From Phragmites australis (taxonomy: Eukaryota; Streptophyta; Magnoliopsida; Poales; Poaceae): DNA of 64,000 bases. Under the pieces are notes generated by a model. The model saw nothing but the letters and a program-made list of their open reading frames with translations. It was not told the DNA's origin and did no database searches. The stretch covers positions 22,611,501 through 22,675,500 of the forward strand of contig NC_084938.1 of assembly GCF_958298935.1 (NCBI RefSeq). The letters run 5' to 3'. Positions 1 to 10,987 of this stretch are shown piece after piece (positions within the stretch are counted from its first letter, which is position 1; every line of letters starts with the position of its first letter). Made by a program: the position numbers and the translations under genes.

Positions 1-892
1 GCGACATTGTCGATTTTGAGCAAACTTGTAAAATTGTTGATTTTGAGCGAACTATTAGTAATTTAGTATGAACAGACCAATACTTCCTAGAGCAATTCAG
101 TATGGAACTTTAAACAAAGACTACTAGCGCAAAACAAATACATATACATAAGCTAAAAAATCTCATGCTTCAATTTTCTGAATATAATCTTCATTAAAAT
201 ATCCAAAAAGTATTGGTTTCTTTTGCATTTTTTCATAGCCCATTCCATCACTTACATACATGCTGATACATAATCCATCAAAAAGATATGTTACCAAAAC
301 AAGAGCAGAGGCACATCAAACAATTTTTTTTTTTTTTTGCTGGAGAAAGAGATATCTTTATCTAATTAGCAGAGGAGAAAGTACAGATCTGTTACAATAC
401 GATTCTATATGATCAGGGATGTGCCACAAACAGACAGCACAATTCCACGTTCTTCTACCTGTATGCAAATTCACGAGCCACACTGTTTTGTTCTCTACCG
501 ATCTAAGTAGAAAGGAATCAGAATGAAATTCTACATATTTTAAGTTATTTAACACCCACCATGGACAAATATTACAGGCAATAGTTCAAACGTAGAACCA
601 ATTGTCCACACATGAAATAAATTCATAACAACATAACAGATACTTCTTGTTTGTGATTTTCAGTGAATAGAAATATGACCGTTTACTGGTTTGTAATTGC
701 AGGAAGACTACCTTGCTGTTAAGTAATTTCAAGCAGCATTCACTGGAATGTAACAGGAAAAATTGAATGTAGATTAAATAGGTAGCTCTTAGCGTTTGAT
801 AGGAAAAAATTGAGGCAAATTCAGAATTGCGTCGATTGCAGAAGCATATCCATTTAATAGCTCGATAAAGTAAAGTCAAGCTCCACACTTAC
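1..892 (-). other. Intron (third visible) of the IAR1-like gene
   Basis: AT-rich sequence following the donor site GTAAGT (minus strand, 887-892) of the third visible coding exon. I could not find the next expected ZIP exon (the conserved stretch beginning AGAMLGDAF) on the minus strand before the window edge, so the intron is longer than 890 bp and the gene continues outside. A short imperfect duplication (ttgtaaaattgttgattttg-like) lies in the first 50 bases. The small ORFs here are not coding-like. Confidence 0.7.
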
Positions 893-1619
893 CCCAAAAA
901 CAGCAAGCGAATCCACCATGGCCTTTGACGGTTTCCCCTGAACTGCAAAGCGAAACAAAACAAACATTCAGGTGGTGAGCACAAGGACAGCAAGCGAATA
1001 AAACCCCAGATTGCAATGAACCAAACGAGGCACTCACAGAAGATGACCGGGAGGAGGACGAGGCAAACGAGCGACGCCATGCTGACCAGCAGCGAGCACC
1101 CCATCGCGCTCAGCCACACACCTGCGCCGATCGAATCCCCAAATCAATCGATCGCCTCGGAGTAAATCACGCACAAAAATCAGGCCTCCCGCGGAAAAAC
1201 GAACAGGATCGAAACGAAAATGCCTCACCAATAGGCGATGTCTCGGAATCCAGGTCCCCGTGGCCGTGGTGGTGGCCATGGTCGTGGTTGTGGGGATGGT
1301 GATCGTGGTCGTGGGGATCGTAACCGAAGGATTCTAGCTCGAGATCCGCCTCCTCGGCCAGCTCCTCCCGGAGCAGCCGCTGGATCTCGTCGCGGCCATG
1401 GGCCTCGTGGCCGTGGTGGTGGTGGTGGTGCTCGTGGTCCGCGCCGCCTCCGCCACCGCCGCAGCTGTGCCCGTGGCCGTGGTGCTCGTGCGGCTCGTCG
1501 TCGCCGTGGCCGCCGTGGTCGTGGAAGGGGCAGGAGGACTCCGAGTGGCCGTCGGCGGAGGCGGCCGCGGCCGCGGCCGCCAGGAGGAGCAGGACGGCGA
1601 GGCGGCGGCGGCGGCGCAT
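893..1619 (-). CDS. IAR1: IAR1-like ZIP zinc/metal transporter, 5' part (three exons)
   Basis: Three minus-strand exons, 1229-1619, 1038-1121 and 893-942, join in frame with GT..AG introns to give 175 residues. Exon 1 encodes an Arg-rich start and a Leu/Ala signal sequence (about residues 1-22), then a very His-rich luminal segment with runs of HHHHHH and repeated HDH/HGH, a likely metal-binding loop. Exon 2 encodes a membrane helix beginning VWLSAMGCSLLVSMASLVCL. Exon 3 encodes QGKPSKAMVDSLAVFG, the conserved entry to the ZIP domain. This order is typical of IAR1 (IAA-alanine resistance 1), a ZIP/SLC39A7-like protein of the secretory pathway thought to control metal levels that affect auxin-conjugate hydrolases. 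The gene runs off the left edge, so most of the ZIP domain is unseen. The start is the first ATG before the signal sequence. It is divergent from the HVA22-like gene. Confidence 0.9.
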
Positions 1620-1659
1620 TAGGGCTACGGCGTCGGGGCGCTCGCGGGTTCTGGGGGAA

Positions 1660-1767
1660 TCAGGAGGCGGAGGCGCGCTTGCAGGCGCCCTCGATGGTGA
1701 CGACGAGGACGAGCACGAAGAGGAGAACGACTATGCCTACCACCACGCCGAACGTCACAACGTCCAT
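1660..1767 (-). CDS. Small ORF: 35-residue single-helix membrane peptide upstream of IAR1
   Basis: This minus-strand ORF runs from ATG at 1767 to TGA at 1660 and ends 40 nt before the IAR1-like start. The peptide is one long hydrophobic helix (MDVVTFGVVVGIVVLLFVLV, then LVVT) followed by a short polar tail, EGACKRASAS. Codons in the helix are mostly C- or G-ending, as in grass genes. A possible splice acceptor (T-rich tract ending CAAG, about 1785-1797) lies just upstream, so the ORF may sit in the second leader exon of the IAR1 transcript and act as an upstream ORF. It could also be a separate short gene, or chance in GC-rich DNA. I do not recognise a family. The -3 base is T, a weak initiation context that would allow leaky scanning to the main ORF. 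Confidence 0.35.
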   Translation of the reverse strand: MDVVTFGVVVGIVVLLFVLVLVVTIEGACKRASAS

Positions 1768-2215
1768 ACACGCCCCCAATTAAACTTGAAAAAAAAAATG
1801 TAACAAAAATTGGCTCGCTGATCGCTACGACATGAGTCTCGGATCGCGGTCTGGAATTCTGACTCGACAGCGACGAAATCGGAACCTTCCCCGCGCGCTT
1901 TGTGTCGGTGGCAAGCAAGGAAGGGCTTTGCTTGCAGTTCGGGGAGCAATTCGATGGCCACTGACCACAAGGTGTCACCAGTTCACTGGAAGACGGCAAC
2001 AGGTTGGTACTGGTAGCTTGAGAGGAGCACGATCGAGTAGGGTGATTCACTGCTTGACGATGCAGGGTTGGTGCAGGTTAGGGAGGGGAGGGGAGAAATG
2101 ATGCAGAGCGAGTGCATCAGCGGAGCAACACCTTTCTCTCTAGACTCCAGAGCTTCTTTTTGAGAGGGGTAAATTATAGTACTCACGCATCTCACTCACT
2201 CACACCACATTCACA
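1768..2215 (-). promoter_or_regulatory. Probable 5' leader and promoter of the IAR1-like gene
   Basis: This minus-strand sequence lies upstream of the small ORF and the IAR1-like start. It contains a candidate leader-intron acceptor (about 1785), CT-rich stretches and a weak TATA-like motif (TATAATTTA on the minus strand, near 2172-2180). The ORFs across it (up to 141 residues) show no recognisable domain and are probably leader sequence. The transcription start is not determined. Confidence 0.3.
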
Positions 2216-3065
2216 CTTAACACACGCGCACACATGTACTAGTACGTCCTAGCTTTTTTTCCCTTGTTCCAGAGGTTTTCTTTTCTCCTCTTCCGATCCA
2301 GAGTAATCTTACTGCTAGAACCATTTTCGGCTCTCTTCTGAACCTTTCATGATAAGTTTAGATTGACCATGGTACGCGTGTTATATCTGGTCGGTGCAGG
2401 ATCATAATGAAATTGGCACAATCTGTTCGCTCAAAAAAAGATGCAGGATCATGGATGCCGCAACATCGACATAATTAAGGTGTCAACTATCCATATCAGA
2501 CTTATATAAAAGGTGTTCAAATTATATTTTTGTCTACGTGAAAAAGAGTTAATACGAGGGAGAGAAAAGATAGCTACTCATGTGTAGCTAGTCTATAGTA
2601 CATTTCAATACATATGTAGATTTTTAATACTTTATTACATGTGGATCTATATTAAATATAGAGAAAATATTATAGCTAATTTATTGGAAGAGTTGTCGAT
2701 TATACAGATAGTATGAATCATTTTTATAGCTAGTGATGGACTATATTGTTAAAGATACTCTTAATGAGCGAATTACAGCCACTGTAGATTTTATTTTTAT
2801 AGCTAACGGTTAGCTATATTGTTGAAGGCGCTCTATTGGCGAATACAGCCAAATAAGAAATGACATTTGAATGTCTTGCACTACCAAATATACTTCCACA
2901 TAGCACCCAACTACGTTGCCTAGATTCTTCACGCTGCACCAAGTTATACATCTTGCTGTTGGTTATAACAAGATCAACACAGTCTGGTGAACATGCGAGC
3001 CGCCCTAGTCTGAGGTTCCGGGTGTTCTTTTAATTAATCTTCAAAAAGTATGCACGAAGGCTTTA
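2216..3065. other. Intergenic region between IAR1-like and HVA22-like genes
   Basis: No gene seen. About 2670-2880 holds an imperfect tandem duplication: a segment with 'tttttatagctag..ggactatattgtta..aatacagcc' occurs twice and is probably an old MITE remnant. The rest is AT-rich. Confidence 0.5.
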
Positions 3066-3659
3066 GAGCATCTCCAACCGAGCCCTTTTCCCACCCCCTA
3101 TCCTATATTTGAGGGAAAAACGATGAAAATCGGTCTCCAATCGACCCCCTATCCGGCCCCTTTTATTTGAGGAGCCTTCAAATCTCCTCTCTCACCCCCT
3201 ATATCTAGGGGCTCCTCATCCGACCCCTCACTCGCGCCGTCGCGCCCGCGCACGGCCCCTCCCGCACCGCCGCATTGCCCCACGCCTGCCCGCCCGCGCT
3301 TCCCCGCACCCGCTCGCCCGCCCACGCTGCGTTGTCGCCCCCTCACCCGCCCGCCCGTGCCGTGGAGGCGTGGAGAGAGGGATCTTGAGGAGAGGGAGGT
3401 CGGGGAGAGAGAAGGAGCGGGGAGAGAGAGGGAGCTTTGGCCGGCGTCGGGAGAGAGGCTCTAGAGAGAGAGAGGGAGAGAGGGAGAGAGAGGAGAGAGA
3501 GTTACCAGATATTAATAAAATAGAGGTGATTCGAATATAGAGGGTCAAATATGAGGGACCGGTTGGAACGCGCTGAGAAGTAGGAGATGAAATATGGATG
3601 AGAAGCCCCTAAATAAGAGGAATAAGAGGTCAAATATAAGTAGTCGGTTGGAGATGCTC
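3066..3659. mobile_element. PIF/Harbinger-type MITE
   Basis: A 594 bp element with terminal inverted repeats GAGCATCTCCAACCGA (left) and TCGGTTGGAGATGCTC (right), flanked on both sides by TTA, the 3 bp target duplication typical of Harbinger/Tourist elements. The interior is GC-rich at 3230-3400 and has a (GA)n-rich purine tract at about 3370-3500. There is no transposase ORF, so it is non-autonomous. It sits about 200 bp upstream of the ABA-type promoter motifs of the HVA22-like gene. Confidence 0.85.
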
Positions 3660-3853
3660 TTAGGGACAACAAACTTCAGTCCGCAACTGGGCCCAGTTAA
3701 GTTGCTCCTAAAACTCCCGGCCTTTCGTTGGAAAAACGACGGTCGGCATGGCCCGAATCGGCCCATTCGGACCGACGCGGCAATGCATTGCAGCCACGGC
3801 CACGGATGAGTCACAGGAGCACGGACCGACCGAAGCTGCTGCCCTGCCTCCCT

Positions 3854-4186
3854 CACGTGGACACCAGTGCCATCCTCCCTCACACGTGTCGGCGGCTCGC
3901 CACGTGCCACCCTGCCTGAGAGGACCGGAAGTCGAGGACCTCAGGGCGACGGCATGCAAAGCGGCGAGCAACCACGTCAAGCCCTTAGCGATCCGACCTG
4001 ACCCACCCACCAACCACTGTAGTTCGTGCTGCGAGGCCTTTCGAGAACGCGCGTGTCCTCTCGCACCCTCGTCGTGAGGTGAGGCCGGTCTGTGATCAAA
4101 CCTCGAAGCGATCCCAGGACGCCACGTCCAAGCTAAGTATCCGATGCCATCTCGCCACCTGCGGTGCACGCGACTCCGCTATAAAG
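3854..4186 (+). promoter_or_regulatory. Putative ABA-responsive promoter of the HVA22-like gene
   Basis: G-box/ABRE-like motifs occur at 3854-3860 (CACGTGG), 3884-3890 (ACGTGTC) and 3900-3908 (CCACGTGCC). The last overlaps TGCCACC, similar to coupling element CE1 described in the barley HVA22 promoter. A CE3-like motif (ACGCGCGTGTCCTC) lies at 4047-4060 and a TATA box (CTATAAAG) at 4179-4186. The TATA box is about 170 bp before the ATG, leaving room for a leader. The motifs are seen directly; ABA response is inferred from the known promoter class. Confidence 0.65.
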
Positions 4187-4353
4187 CCCTCCTACACCCT
4201 GCTGATCCCACTGAACCTTCGCTGTCGCATCAACCGAGAACAACTCTTTGCTTCTCTCAAGCGCTGTTCGTTTGAGCTCAGCAAGCCGAGCGCACATCGA
4301 TCTGGTCGATCCTGGTCCAGAGTTTGGACACCGTTGGTCGATCCGGAGGAGAA

Positions 4354-5182
4354 ATGGGCAAGTCATGGGCGTTCATCAGCCATCTCCACACCATCGCCGG
4401 GTATTTCTGCCGTTTCATCGATCGTTTCTTTCGATATCCTTGGATCTTTTTGCGAGTGCAAACGATGTCTGATGTGTGTATACATGTTGCTCGTTCTTCT
4501 GTTCCGTTTGCAGGCCAAGCATTTCCCTCCTGTACCCTCTGTAAGTGCATCGAAGATAAGATTATTTTTTTACCGAGGGAACTAGCTGCATGCTGACGAT
4601 CAGTCGTGATCGCGCGTAATGATTCTTTGAAACCGGGGGGCGTTTGTGATGTGCAGGTACGCGTCGGTGTGCGCGATGGAGAGCTCGTCCAAGGTGGACG
4701 ACGAGCAGTGGCTCTCCTACTGGATCATCTACTCCTTCATCACCCTCCTCGAGATGGTCGCCGAGCCGGTCCTGTACTGGTAACTTGTCTGCCTCGTCTG
4801 CTTCTTGCTCTGAAACAAACTAGCCATGGTGCCGCTTCTCGCCGATTACTAATTACTTGTCGTCCACGACGCGTGCAGGATACCGGTGTGGTACCCGGTG
4901 AAGGTGCTGTTCGTGTCGTGGCTGGTGCTACCGCAGTTCAAGGGCGCGTCCTTCATCTACGAGAAGCTCGTTAGGGAGCAGTTCAGGAAGTACCGTGCCA
5001 AGCACCAGCGCAAGGCCGCCGCCGCCGATGACCACAAAGTGAACATAGCCAAGGTGAGAGCGTTCGCGCTGTGCAGGGAGGGCTTCACGTTTCAGTCCTC
5101 TCCCTTCGTTAGAATATCTTGCGTGTCTTGTGATGTTTGTTCCTGTGAAAATTTGCAGGCTGAGCATGATCATGTGCAGTGA
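4354..5182 (+). CDS. HVA22: HVA22-like protein (TB2/DP1/HVA22 family), complete, five exons
   Basis: Exons 4354-4400, 4514-4540, 4657-4779, 4879-5053 and 5159-5182 join through GT..AG introns into a 131-residue protein, the usual length for barley-type HVA22. Recognisable segments are MGKSW at the start, GPSISLLYPLYASVCAMES (residues 16-34), DDEQWLSYWIIYSFITLLEM, a second hydrophobic segment with WYPVKVLFVSWLVLPQFKGA, then FIYEKLVREQFRKYR and a basic/acidic tail. Family members (REEP5/Yop1p relatives) insert as hairpins in the ER membrane and shape tubules. Plant HVA22 is induced by ABA and stress and restrains vesicle traffic and programmed cell death. The promoter upstream carries ABRE/CE motifs, which fits. 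No frame break is seen, so the gene looks intact. The start is the first ATG after the TATA box that gives the conserved N-terminus. Confidence 0.95.
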
Positions 5183-6710
5183 GAGGAGATCTGACGACCG
5201 AGAGGAACAGCTGTAGGTTGCTTCAGGGGCGAAGCCAGCCCCCAAACTAGGGGTGCACGATCTCTTACGGTTCATATTAGTTATTATTAATAGCGTTTTT
5301 AGATCAGAGAGACGTCTGTGTACTTACACTTCATAACGTGGCTCCATCACTGGGTTGCGCGGTTGCGCCATATATCCAAGATATCCCCTTCTTACTAGAG
5401 ATGTGTTAGGCGTATCATGTATGTCTGAACTGCGAAGACCTGTAGAACGCTTCAGTTGTGGAACGAGGAATACTGTAAGAACAGATGGATTTCCTGCTTT
5501 GGAGGCTCTTGTGCTGACTTCACGTTGTACTGTACTGTGTGTTGTAATATGCGTAAAAATCTAATTTCAAATTTATAATTTTATATAAATGTATATTTTA
5601 CAATCTATAACAGATAGAATATATTTTTAACTTTAGCAGCAAGCAATAGTACCAAAAATTTATCAGTTTCATCAAAAACTCACGGTCGGGTTGATGAAGG
5701 GATGAAGTTGACGATGTGTCGATTCAGTGTCGTGCAGATCGTAGATGAAGCAGTGCAGAGCGGTCGTACAGGTGCGCTGCCTAGAAACTTTATTGTCGTT
5801 CCTCGTGCGGGTTTCACGGCGGTAGAGGCTCGGAGATATCTCTTACTTTTTAACCTTGTGCACGGCAAGGAGAAGGGCTGGTGAGATTCAGCAGCATAGC
5901 ACACAAGACAGTGATCTGGATGGCTGGAGAAGAAAGTGTGGAGCAGAGAGATCTGTACTTAAAAGTCTAAACGTCTTCAGGATTTATAGGGAAATAGCGG
6001 TCCTTTTGGAGCTGTTTTCTCTTATAAATTGCTCACTAATTGCTGCCTCCATAACTGACCAATTACTCTCAGAATTAAAGCATTGATCGCGATTAAAACG
6101 GCTGATTATGACATTGATCACAATTAAAAAAAGAAGAGCAGCAAAAAGACTTATAATTAAAAAGTCACAAGTCACACGGATATTCACGCGAATACACGCG
6201 CGTGAGAATATAGCAAAATCTACTCTCTTTCTCATTTTCTCTATTTAAAAAGGCGAGAGATTTAAGTATTTAAGTTGATCTATAACTTCTTACCTGGTAA
6301 TACGAGACTAAACTTTCTTACTTTGTATTCTTATGAATAGAAATGGGCCGCATTCCAACACTGTGGCCCTTCGGTTTGGGGATTATATGTTGTTTTTCTT
6401 CTGCCTTATCCAACGAACAATCGAAGAGATAGCATCTTCACGTCACAAGTCCTAAAACTCGAAATGTCGCGTGAATCTGCACGTTCCAAAACTATACGGA
6501 ATCTGCACGTTCCAAAACTGGAAATTAGTTTTGTGTTACTACGATATAAATACATATAGTTATCTAAAATTTATTGTAGAAGTAATTTTGTGATAAGCTA
6601 GATATAAATAATTGTAGTTTTATAAAATTTACTTAAAGTTATATGATTTAAACAGCTGCTGCTGTCTAATGGACCGTTTGTTAAATATTAGACATTATTT
6701 TAGTGTATAT
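5183..6710. other. 3' flank of the HVA22-like gene; no gene recognised
   Basis: The first few hundred bases are probably the 3' UTR. ORFs of 60-83 codons at 5680-6235 match nothing I know. A 21 bp direct repeat (gaatctgcacgttccaaaac followed by t) occurs twice at about 6470-6520. The remainder is AT-rich. Confidence 0.45.
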
Positions 6711-6718
6711 GTCCTAAA

Positions 6719-7851
6719 CAGGGTTTTACTTACCGTTTTTAAACGGTAACCGCTCCCCAGCGGTAACTGAAAATACGCGGTTATCGTGATAACAGCAACC
6801 GAAAATATTCGGTTAAAATTCTCACAAAATTCATTTGCTAAAATTTGAAATTTAGACAAAAATGCTAGATTTTCTATTCGATAACCGATCGAATCGGACC
6901 GGTTATCGAACGATTTATCAAGTACTTTTCTCAAATTTTTCGTATTGTCGGGGTTTTATCGGTAACCGCTCGGTTTTGTCGATTTATCAAGAGGTTTTCT
7001 TGATTTTCAATGAAGTTAAAAAAAACTCAAAAATTAGCTCAACCTTGTAAAATTAATAACTAATTCATTCGAGCTTCAAATCAAGTGAAACAAATTTTAT
7101 TGGTTTCCTTGTAACATGATCTACATGATAAAAGTATTTATACTCATAAAAAGGTTGAAAAATTTCTGTGAGAAAATGTATTTATTAAATCAAGTTAAAT
7201 GCATAATTTACTCGAAACTAATTTTGTTAGTCTTATTACATTATCCTATGTCTTTTAAACATATATTGTAACATGCAGGATTGTGTAAATGTGTTGCGAT
7301 TAGATTAATTCATAATTGACCCATCACACCTCTAAAATTAGTGAAACCACTTTTATTAGTTTATTTATACTATGCTTTATGTAGGAAAAATAATAGTAGA
7401 CATGAAAAAGTTAATTACAATGTTGTTTCTTAACATATTCATTTTATGATCGTGAACTTTGTAAAAATTATGGAGAAATTAATAAAACTCTAAATAAAGT
7501 AAAATAAATTTTAAAGATCCTCTTAAGATACATCTTAAAAAAAATATGTGTTTGCATGTTAAGTTTTTACTTAACATGAATTAATAACTGAACCGCACGT
7601 TTTAACTTTTTCATTTTTTTTCAAACTTCCTCCCTATAGAATATGATGCAAATGACGTTATTTTTGAATTTTTTTTTCACAGAAGGTCTTAGAATTATCT
7701 CTAGTTTTTTTAGGATTATTTTGAATTATTTATATTATTTTGAATTTTTTTAAATTCAAATTCGGTTATCGTTCGGTTTCTGAAACCGGACCGGAGCGGT
7801 AAGCTCGGTAACCGCAAATTTTGACCTGTATTGTCGATAAATTGAACCCTG
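6719..7851 (+). mobile_element. Non-autonomous hAT-type element, copy 1
   Basis: A 1133 bp AT-rich element beginning CAGGGTTTTACTTACC and ending GAACCCTG, with 8 bp flanks GTCCTAAA (6711-6718) and GTCCTAAG (7852-7859), a one-mismatch target duplication of hAT size. The ends are rich in GGTAACCG/CGGTTATCG motifs, typical subterminal repeats. There is no transposase. An inverted copy lies at 62770-63953; shared internal landmarks include 'tcctccctatagaatatgat'. Confidence 0.85.
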
Positions 7852-7859
7852 GTCCTAAG

Positions 7860-8443
7860 ATGATTGCGATTTCAAGGATTTTGTTACCTCCGGTTGTTCT
7901 TCCTGCCATCTCTGTTTAGTTGCTTGGACCAGAGTCCTTTTGTGGATTAGTTTCTGTTTGCTCCATTTATTTCTTCGATTTGGGTTGTTTATCCATTTCA
8001 TACTATTGTTATGTGGCAATGTGATTGTGGTTTGGTTGTTCTAGGGTTCACGCGGTCGGATCTGAGTCCATTGAAGATGAACTGATGTTTGCATCTAAGT
8101 ATTTCCTCAATCCGGGTTGCTTATCCATTTCCTCTATGTTTGTTAGGTAGCGATATGAGTTCGATTTGGTTTTTCTAGGGTTCATATGGTTGGATTTGAT
8201 TTTCTCGTGTCATTGCGAGATGATTTGTTGTTTGCTCCATTTCAATTCCTAGCTTTTGGGTTCAATTTTAGTGGTGATTTTATCCATTTTGCCCATGATA
8301 GTTTGGTGGAGAGGTGGTTGTGTGTTGGTATTCTAGTGTTCAAGAGCTTGCATCCGGTAAGTTTAGGACATGTTTGGTTAGTTGTTGCAGTTGGTCACAC
8401 TTTAGGTAGCCAAACTTCACCCGTTGAGGAGGCTAGAGTGTAC
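7860..8443 (+). repeat. Imperfect tandem triplication, about 130-160 bp period
   Basis: Three diverged units share the anchors 'tttgctccattt', 'ttatccattt' (7989, 8121, 8280) and 'ttctagggttca' (8040, 8174, variant at 8330). A 94-codon ORF spans the third unit but looks like repeat sequence rather than a gene. Confidence 0.5.
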
Positions 8444-8446
8444 TTA

Positions 8447-8773
8447 GGGCAGCTCCAGCAGCTCCCGTAAAACACTGTGCTGGAGCTACTGTAGCACTTT
8501 TTGCCGATCGAGTGGCTCCAGTAGAACTGGCAACGGTGCTACAGTGAAGTTGATTCCGTGATAGCTGCCGGCAAATTTACGGAGGGAAGCCACACCCGAT
8601 AACACTGTTCACAGAGGTTGTGTTGTGGGTTCGAAGAGAGAAGGAGAGTAATAAAAGATAGAAAATAGAGTAGCTGTTGGAGATGAAAAAATAGAAGATA
8701 TTGTAATAATATTAGTAGATGCTGTAATAGTATTATAGGGAATGAATTTTTAGAGTATCTGTTAGAGATGACC
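8447..8773. mobile_element. Small Harbinger/Tourist-type MITE nested in another repeat
   Basis: A 327 bp element with ends GGGCAGCTCCAGCAG and, inverted, GGTCATCTCTAACAG, flanked by TTA on both sides (8444-8446 and 8774-8776). About 60 bp of related sequence (gcagttRgYYacacYttaggYagccaaact) occurs directly repeated on either side, at about 8383-8436 and 8910-8963, so the surrounding repeat predates this insertion. Confidence 0.6.
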
Positions 8774-9189
8774 TTAGATGTCACAATTATAACGTGCCAA
8801 ACTCTCTCTATCACATATTAGTTTTATTGTCAATATTTATCACAATTGTAGCGTCTTGTGGCATAAAAGTGTAGTTATGTATAGTCATCAACCAAATACG
8901 CCCTGGTTAGTTTCTGCAGTTAGCTACACCTTAGGCAGCCAAACTTTAACGGTTGAGGCACGTGTTTGTTTAGCTGCTGTCCTAAACATGATCTTTTTAG
9001 GTATATATGTGAATTTGGTGATTAATGATAAAATATTTTATGAGAATAACATATTTATCAAGTATATATTTTAGTAAGTCTCGTGGATGCAATAAAAGAG
9101 AAGTTATCGAAGTTGAGACAAATAGAGGAATGAATTGAACTTGTTCCATTAATTTTGATGTGATCAAATATGATGGATTTCTGTACAAT

Positions 9190-10522
9190 CATGTAGAGCT
9201 CTTCACAAACTTTCTATTGAGTCCAAGATCATCAAAATCAAATTTCGAAGCGAAAATTTATGCCCAAAATACATATGGCTGTTCTGCTGAAATTATGCCC
9301 GCCGGATAATCCGGTGCTCACAAATCAAAAGCTCCGGCATTCACAAAAATGCTCTAGTATTCATAAAGAAAAATATTTCAGTGTTCACAAAAAGGTATGT
9401 AGTGAAGTCTAATACACGTCGGATGTTCCGGTATTCACAAAATAAACACGTCAGACTATTTTCTAGATGAACTCCAAAATGGCTCGGTTGGCACCATATG
9501 TACGCCGGATGTTTGGATGTTCACAAAAACAAACTTGGAGGACCATTTGGTGTTCACAATAATGAAAGTGGAGTTCTAACGGCTAGTTTTTAGAGAATAT
9601 ATATTGGATAGTCATGTGCTTGTAATGTTGCACACACCGAACCATCCGGTGAGTACCAAAAAATATGATCATTGGAGCAACATCTAGTTTACGGGGTTGA
9701 GGATATTTATACCCCCTACTCGGTCATTCGAGTGTGCTAGAGTACAGGAAAGCTTATAAACACTTGAGAAGACATTCAAACCACCAAAGTACTAAAAGTG
9801 ATCATCCAAGGTAATTAAGCAAAAGATTAGAAAGTGATTGGTACTAATAGACCTAGTGAGAGCTATTGCTAGGTGTTGCTGCCTAGAGAAGAGATCAATA
9901 AGTGATCCTACATTATACCAAGTGGTACTTTGATACCTTAGTCTTGTGACTCACTAGCACCATGAGTCTTGGTGACTCATGCTTGTTGATCCTCTAACTT
10001 GGTGTGGAGCGGCGTCAAGACACTTTTATAAGAATGCAGAGACCATTGCCTTGGTGGATCATGCTCCAAAGTGAAGACGACAACCAGTGACTAGAAGAGA
10101 GGCTTGTGAAGCCTTGCTTTGGTGGCTCAATATGCTTGAGGCTAGGTGGCTCAAGGGTCGTGATCGGGTGCCGTCTAAGAGCTATAGCCTAGATGGCTGC
10201 TCTAATGTGGACTAAGATTGGTATTTATGCTATCGATACCATGGGACAAAAATTCCTTATACCGAGTTTGCTCTCTCTACCTTATTTATATTTCTGCATT
10301 TACGTACTTGTAATCTACACTTGCTTGTTTACCTTCCTAGAGTAGTTTGCTAGGGTTGACTATAGGATGCAAACCTATTGACGGTAGAGTAGACACACTA
10401 GATGAATCTAGAGCATATTTAAATAGAAATCGATACAGTTTTATCTTGTGATGTTTTTGGAGCTGAATAGTTTTAAGTGTCCTAATTCACCATCTCTTAA
10501 AATGTCGTCACCGATCCTTTCA
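9190..10522 (+). mobile_element. Copia-type LTR (plus orientation), left end uncertain
   Basis: The right end is sharp: the LTR closes with ...CCGATCCTTTCA at 10522 and is followed by TGGTATCAGAGC (10525-10536), a primer-binding site complementary to initiator-Met tRNA. The body has many 'ccggtgttcacaaa' repeats (9300-9650), typical of grass Copia LTRs. Only about 210 bp of internal sequence follows before the homology switches to an inverted copy. The left boundary (about 9190-9300) was not located. Confidence 0.65.
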
Positions 10523-10524
10523 AT

Positions 10525-10536
10525 TGGTATCAGAGC
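10525..10536 (+). promoter_or_regulatory. Retroelement primer-binding site (initiator-Met tRNA type)
   Basis: TGGTATCAGAGC lies two bases after the LTR end and is the standard Copia primer-binding site. The inverted copy has the variant TGGTCTCAGAGC on the minus strand at 12029-12040. Confidence 0.8.
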
Positions 10537-10987
10537 CGAGGTTCACCTTTCACAAGGATACACCAATTCAAGTATCATTTGAGTTGTATTCTCATTTTGA
10601 TCGGTTAGGCTTCATTGCTTAGTGAGTTGTGATGTTCGGGATAGGGATAGATACCAGTAGTGCTCCATCATTTCTCCCATTAAAAAATTATGTAGGTTGC
10701 TAATGGGTTAGAGAGAAACACAAGCAACCTACCATACGAAAACTTGTACTAGGTATTGCAATAAATTGAAATATACATATGCAATCCTAGATGAGGTAAA
10801 TGAGCTACATCAAATGAAAGGATTTTGCATCTGGATTCATTACCTCTTTTACCTTTAGATGTGGATTTTGATATGTGATGATCATAATCTTTATCAATAC
10901 GCTCATCTTGTACACTTAGCTTCTTTGCTTGAATCTTCACTCCATCTTGCAAGCTAAGCTTCCAAATCCCCATAGCCGCTTTGAGCT

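Noticed and set aside
1238..1783. 181-codon plus-strand ORF rich in Arg/Gly
   Set aside because: It is the opposite strand of the His-rich IAR1-like exon; the composition is a shadow of the CAC/CAT codon repeats.
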